Shown here: piece by piece, positions 61,571-64,000 of the stretch | How the letters are laid out: the number at the start of each line of letters is the position of its first letter | Position numbering within the stretch: position 1 is the stretch's first letter | From: Tupaia tana | Taxonomy: Eukaryota; Chordata; Mammalia; Scandentia; Tupaiidae | Direction of reading: 5' to 3' | Length of the DNA stretch: 64,000 bases | NCBI GenBank assembly: GCA_026018925.1 | Contig: JAKSZU010000002.1 | Coordinates: 9,793,662-9,857,661 of the forward strand | The notes under the pieces: generated by a model | Databases searched by the model: none | The model's input: the letters and a program-made list of their open reading frames with translations, nothing else | Told to the model about the DNA's origin: nothing | Position numbers and translations under genes: made by a program

Positions 61571-62794
61571 CCGCGCGTGCGGCCGCGGGGGGATGGGGGG
61601 CGCGGAGGACGCGCGGTCCTGGCGCTGGCCCGCCGAGCCCGGTGCCAGGCCACTTGTGGCTGTCACTAAGTCGGGGGCGGCTTTGTGTGCTAGCGGCCGA
61701 CCCGACCGGGTGACACGCCGCCCGCCCGCCCGCCCGGCGCCTGCCGTCGTTAGGCCGAGCGCCGGGGAAGTTGGAGGGCGCGGGACGCCAGCTGGGCTTT
61801 GTTTCACCGAAGTTCCACCGCGGGGCCCTGGGGAGGTCCCTGGTGTGGGGGTCGCCCCGGGCGGGGGAGCCCGCTCTAGTGGCCGGGGAGTGAGCGTTTT
61901 TAGTTTCATTCGCTGATTGATTTTGCTCCTGGGTTTCCATCTTGTCTTTAAAGGAGCTTTTCGGCATAGGTGACTTTTTTCTCTTTGGATTGGGGGTTGG
62001 GGGCGGTCATCCTGTATTGGCTTCCAGGACTTTTCACTTCTCCAGGCTAACTTCCTGTCTAGTTGCTCACATGACGTCAGCGTCTCTGGGGTGGATTATT
62101 CTCGTGGAGGCTTTCGCTCAGGGAACTGATTGTTTCAGCATCAGGCCCCTGAATTGCAGGGCTCTTAGCGCCTTGCAGGGCTAGGACTTCGGGGGGACGT
62201 CCAATTCCAGGAATTTCTGACCAACTTTCTCTGGACTGTTTCGGATAATGGAAAATTCAGCTTTTATTTATTTTTAAAACTTTGGTGGAAAGAAGCAGGA
62301 TGAAAAGTTCTGAAGCGTCGACAGTTTCCCCTTGGCAGGAGCAAGCTACTTTTCGGAGTGAAGTGAGGTTGAGCCTAGTTTCAGCGGAATTTGGAGTTGG
62401 TGGTGGGGTTTACGGGCTTCTTAGTTTTCCATGTAGCAGAGGCCCTTTCAGGAGCACCCTTGGGTTTAGGACTGGCCTAAATATTGTAAGGAGAATGAGG
62501 CCTTCCTCCAACAATAGAAAGCCTTTGGAAAGACCAGTCTTTGAAGGGGGAGGGTGCAGGAGAGAGAGTTTACTGCTCACGGTTATAGACCAGGCAGCTG
62601 CCTAACGCCCAGAGTGACCCCTGTGACTCGCAGGGCCCAGAAGACTGCAGCCACTTGGGCGCCCAAGCCGAGGTCTACTCTGGGAGGAGGACATTTTGGA
62701 ATAATGACTGCTGGGACCCTGGCTGAAAGCGCACTTAGGAAGTTAAAGCTGCCGGGCTGGCGGTGTCAAAGTCTCGGGCTTTTAACAAACTGGG

Positions 62795-63015
62795 ATTTAT
62801 TTTTTAAAGTTACTTCTTTAAAAGGGAGAGAGGTGCCCACGACTGGGCCTTCATGCCACAGCTCCCCGTCCCCCTCTAACCTCAGTCAGCCAGGGTCAGG
62901 CATGTGTTCTTGAAGGTGTACACAGGGAAACCTCCCGACTTGAATCTAGAAGCTTCTATGTGGCCTCAGCGTCCAGGAGCATTCAATTACCAAGGCATCA
63001 CCATGCACCACCATG
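62795..63015 (-). repeat. SINE, family D, diverged
   Basis: TTTATTTTTTAAAGTTACTTC, GGGCCTTCATGCCACAGCTCC, CTCAGTCAGCCAGGGTCAGGC, CCCGACTTGAATC and a diverged head. Confidence 0.65.
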
Positions 63016-63044
63016 GTTGTCCTGGCACTTCTTTCTTTTTCTTT

Positions 63045-63303
63045 TTTTTTTTTCCCCAAAGGTTTTTGCCTTAGAACCTGTGTATACTTTCTGAAGAGAG
63101 ACAGAGACAGAGATGGTGAGAGGGAAAGTGAGAAATCACCCCCCTGGGGGGATGGCTGCGCTGCAAGCCTTTCTCCTCCCGGCATCTTCAGCATGCTCAC
63201 ACGAGCAACCAGCGAAAGTTTCAAGGCACCAAGTCCTGGACTCGAACTGTGATCAGCCATGTGGGAGTCCAGCGATGTAACTGCTATGCCATTTGCTGGC
63301 CCT
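63045..63303 (-). repeat. Family A SINE, diverged
   Basis: CCCAAAGGTTTTTGCCTTAGAACC, GAGAAATCACCCCCCTGGGGGG, GGACTCGAACTGTGATC, head to GCCATTTGCTGGCCC. Confidence 0.85.
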
Positions 63304-63779
63304 GGCATTTATTTAATAGCTCAGGTTAAGGTTGGCCACAAAGACAGACTGATAATGGATGGCTGACCCAAGGGCCCCGCTTTCTGCCCTTGCTTAGTCA
63401 TGGCAGGGTCTTGAACACGCTCGTTAACCTCATTTCAGCTCGTGGTCCAGGCGTAGCCTCTGTCTCCACATACTTCTGGCTGCTCTCGCGTGTGGCCGTA
63501 ACCTAGCAAGTGTCGCTCAGGGTTCTGCAGTTGATGTGTGTTCTCCGTGTGATAAGACACGGCCTCTGTAGTCCTACGGTATCTTTAAAGTGGGCGTGTT
63601 TCGTTTTCCTGTTAAATTTCTCGAGGAGGATAACCCTCCCAGTCACTTTGGAGGTGGCTTTCACACACCTCTGTCCACCGCTCGTGACTGCCCGGTGAGG
63701 ACGCACTTCTGCAGAGCCTACTTTAAACTTGCAGTCTTACTTTAAACTCTGCACAAGCAAAGTGAAGTTCTTCCTGCTA
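63304..63779. other. Intron sequence, nothing seen
   Basis: Intronic, with no repeat or exon recognised. Confidence 0.35.
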
Positions 63780-64000
63780 CTTTTTTTTTTTTTTTTTTTT
63801 TATAATTTGCCGGAGGGCACATATATGCGTCATGCATGAGTAAAGAACATGGGGGGAGGGGAAGGTACCCCACCACCATGGGGCTTGGACATGTCGCAGT
63901 CCATCCCGTCTCTATTTCTCCATCCTGATGGGATCTGGGGCATGCGCACACGTGTGCCTGGCATGTTCTTCAAGCCTCCAGAGCTGGGATTTGAACTGCA
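63780..64000 (-). repeat. Family C SINE, cut by window end
   Basis: T tail, AATTTGCCGGAGGGCACATATATGC, CTCTATTTCTCCATCCTGATGGG, then GGGATTTGAACTGCA at the edge. Confidence 0.85.

Larger units (their letters stand above)
60500..61920 (+). promoter_or_regulatory. IGF2R: IGF2R CpG-island promoter
   Basis: A 1.4 kb block, very rich in C, G and CpG, spans the upstream region, 5' UTR, exon 1 and the start of intron 1, with no TATA box. It contains CACGTG boxes at 60936, 60993 and 61037 and a run of GC boxes at 61001-61024. Housekeeping-type dispersed initiation is expected, probably between about 61045 and 61200. No ATG was noticed between 61045 and the start codon. In mouse this promoter is the silenced target on the paternal allele when Airn is transcribed across it; nothing in the sequence alone shows its imprinting status here. 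Confidence 0.88.
61381..64000 (+). other. IGF2R: IGF2R intron 1, 5' part
   Basis: The first 500 bases are still GC- and CpG-rich. The rest is ordinary intron with three SINEs, all in reverse orientation to the gene. No second exon was recognised before the window ends. Confidence 0.8.

Noticed and set aside
61040-61669. 209-codon + frame containing IGF2R exon 1
   Set aside because: Only 61253-61380 is coding. The upstream part is 5' UTR read in frame without an ATG, and the downstream part is intron beyond the donor.
60975-61967. 330- and 305-codon minus-strand frames over the IGF2R promoter
   Set aside because: Rich in Ala, Arg, Gly and Pro. They are CpG-island frames caused by few stop codons in GC-rich DNA, with no homology recognised.

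Overview
This is mammalian nuclear DNA from the interval between MAS1 and IGF2R. Both genes are on the + strand, about 57 kb apart. MAS1 is recognised from an intact single-exon 325-codon reading frame (3525-4502). IGF2R is recognised from its first coding exon (61253-61380), which lies in a GC- and CpG-rich promoter. The same neighbours in the same order lie on human chromosome 6q and in the mouse t-complex region, where Igf2r is imprinted and the antisense lncRNA Airn runs through this interval. The known Airn promoter lies in Igf2r intron 2, beyond the right end of this window, so no imprinting call can be made here.

Layout: 1-1150 is an ancient L2 LINE. 3.5-5.1 kb holds the MAS1 coding exon and a probable 3' UTR ending in a MIR. 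5.1-60.4 kb has no convincing protein gene. It is a dense mosaic of old repeats (L2, MIR, L1M, hAT DNA transposons, fossil solo LTRs of MaLR/MLT1 and ERV1 type) into which a large set of younger tRNA-headed SINEs has inserted. 60.5-61.9 kb is the IGF2R CpG-island promoter with three CACGTG boxes, the 5' UTR and exon 1. 61.4-64.0 kb is IGF2R intron 1.

Organism: the SINE load is diagnostic but does not match the primate Alu, rodent B1/B2/ID, rabbit C, carnivore SINEC, ruminant or horse families I know. The main families have a tRNA-like head with recognisable A and B boxes, a body ending in a motif like GCCCTATAGCAAAAACCTCT, and an A-rich tail. A few Alu-like (7SL-type) monomers also appear, which would point to Euarchontoglires. 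A colugo (Dermoptera) is my tentative guess, with low confidence. SINE family labels here are mine: A, long, with GCTATAGGGC near the tail; B, short, with TTTGACCAGAGAG near the tail; C, with a GGCCAGCCC-type head and TTGCCAGAGGG near the tail; D, with CCATGAG...GACAGCACCCCCA near the tail.

I saw no undescribed protein system. The sequence-level points of interest are the triple CACGTG cluster at the IGF2R promoter, two retroposed mRNA-like tails with clear target-site duplications, a palindromic SINE remnant, a higher-order minisatellite inside an L1 3' region, and several nested insertions that order the repeat families by age. Most long open frames in this window are SINE, simple-repeat or CpG-island artefacts.
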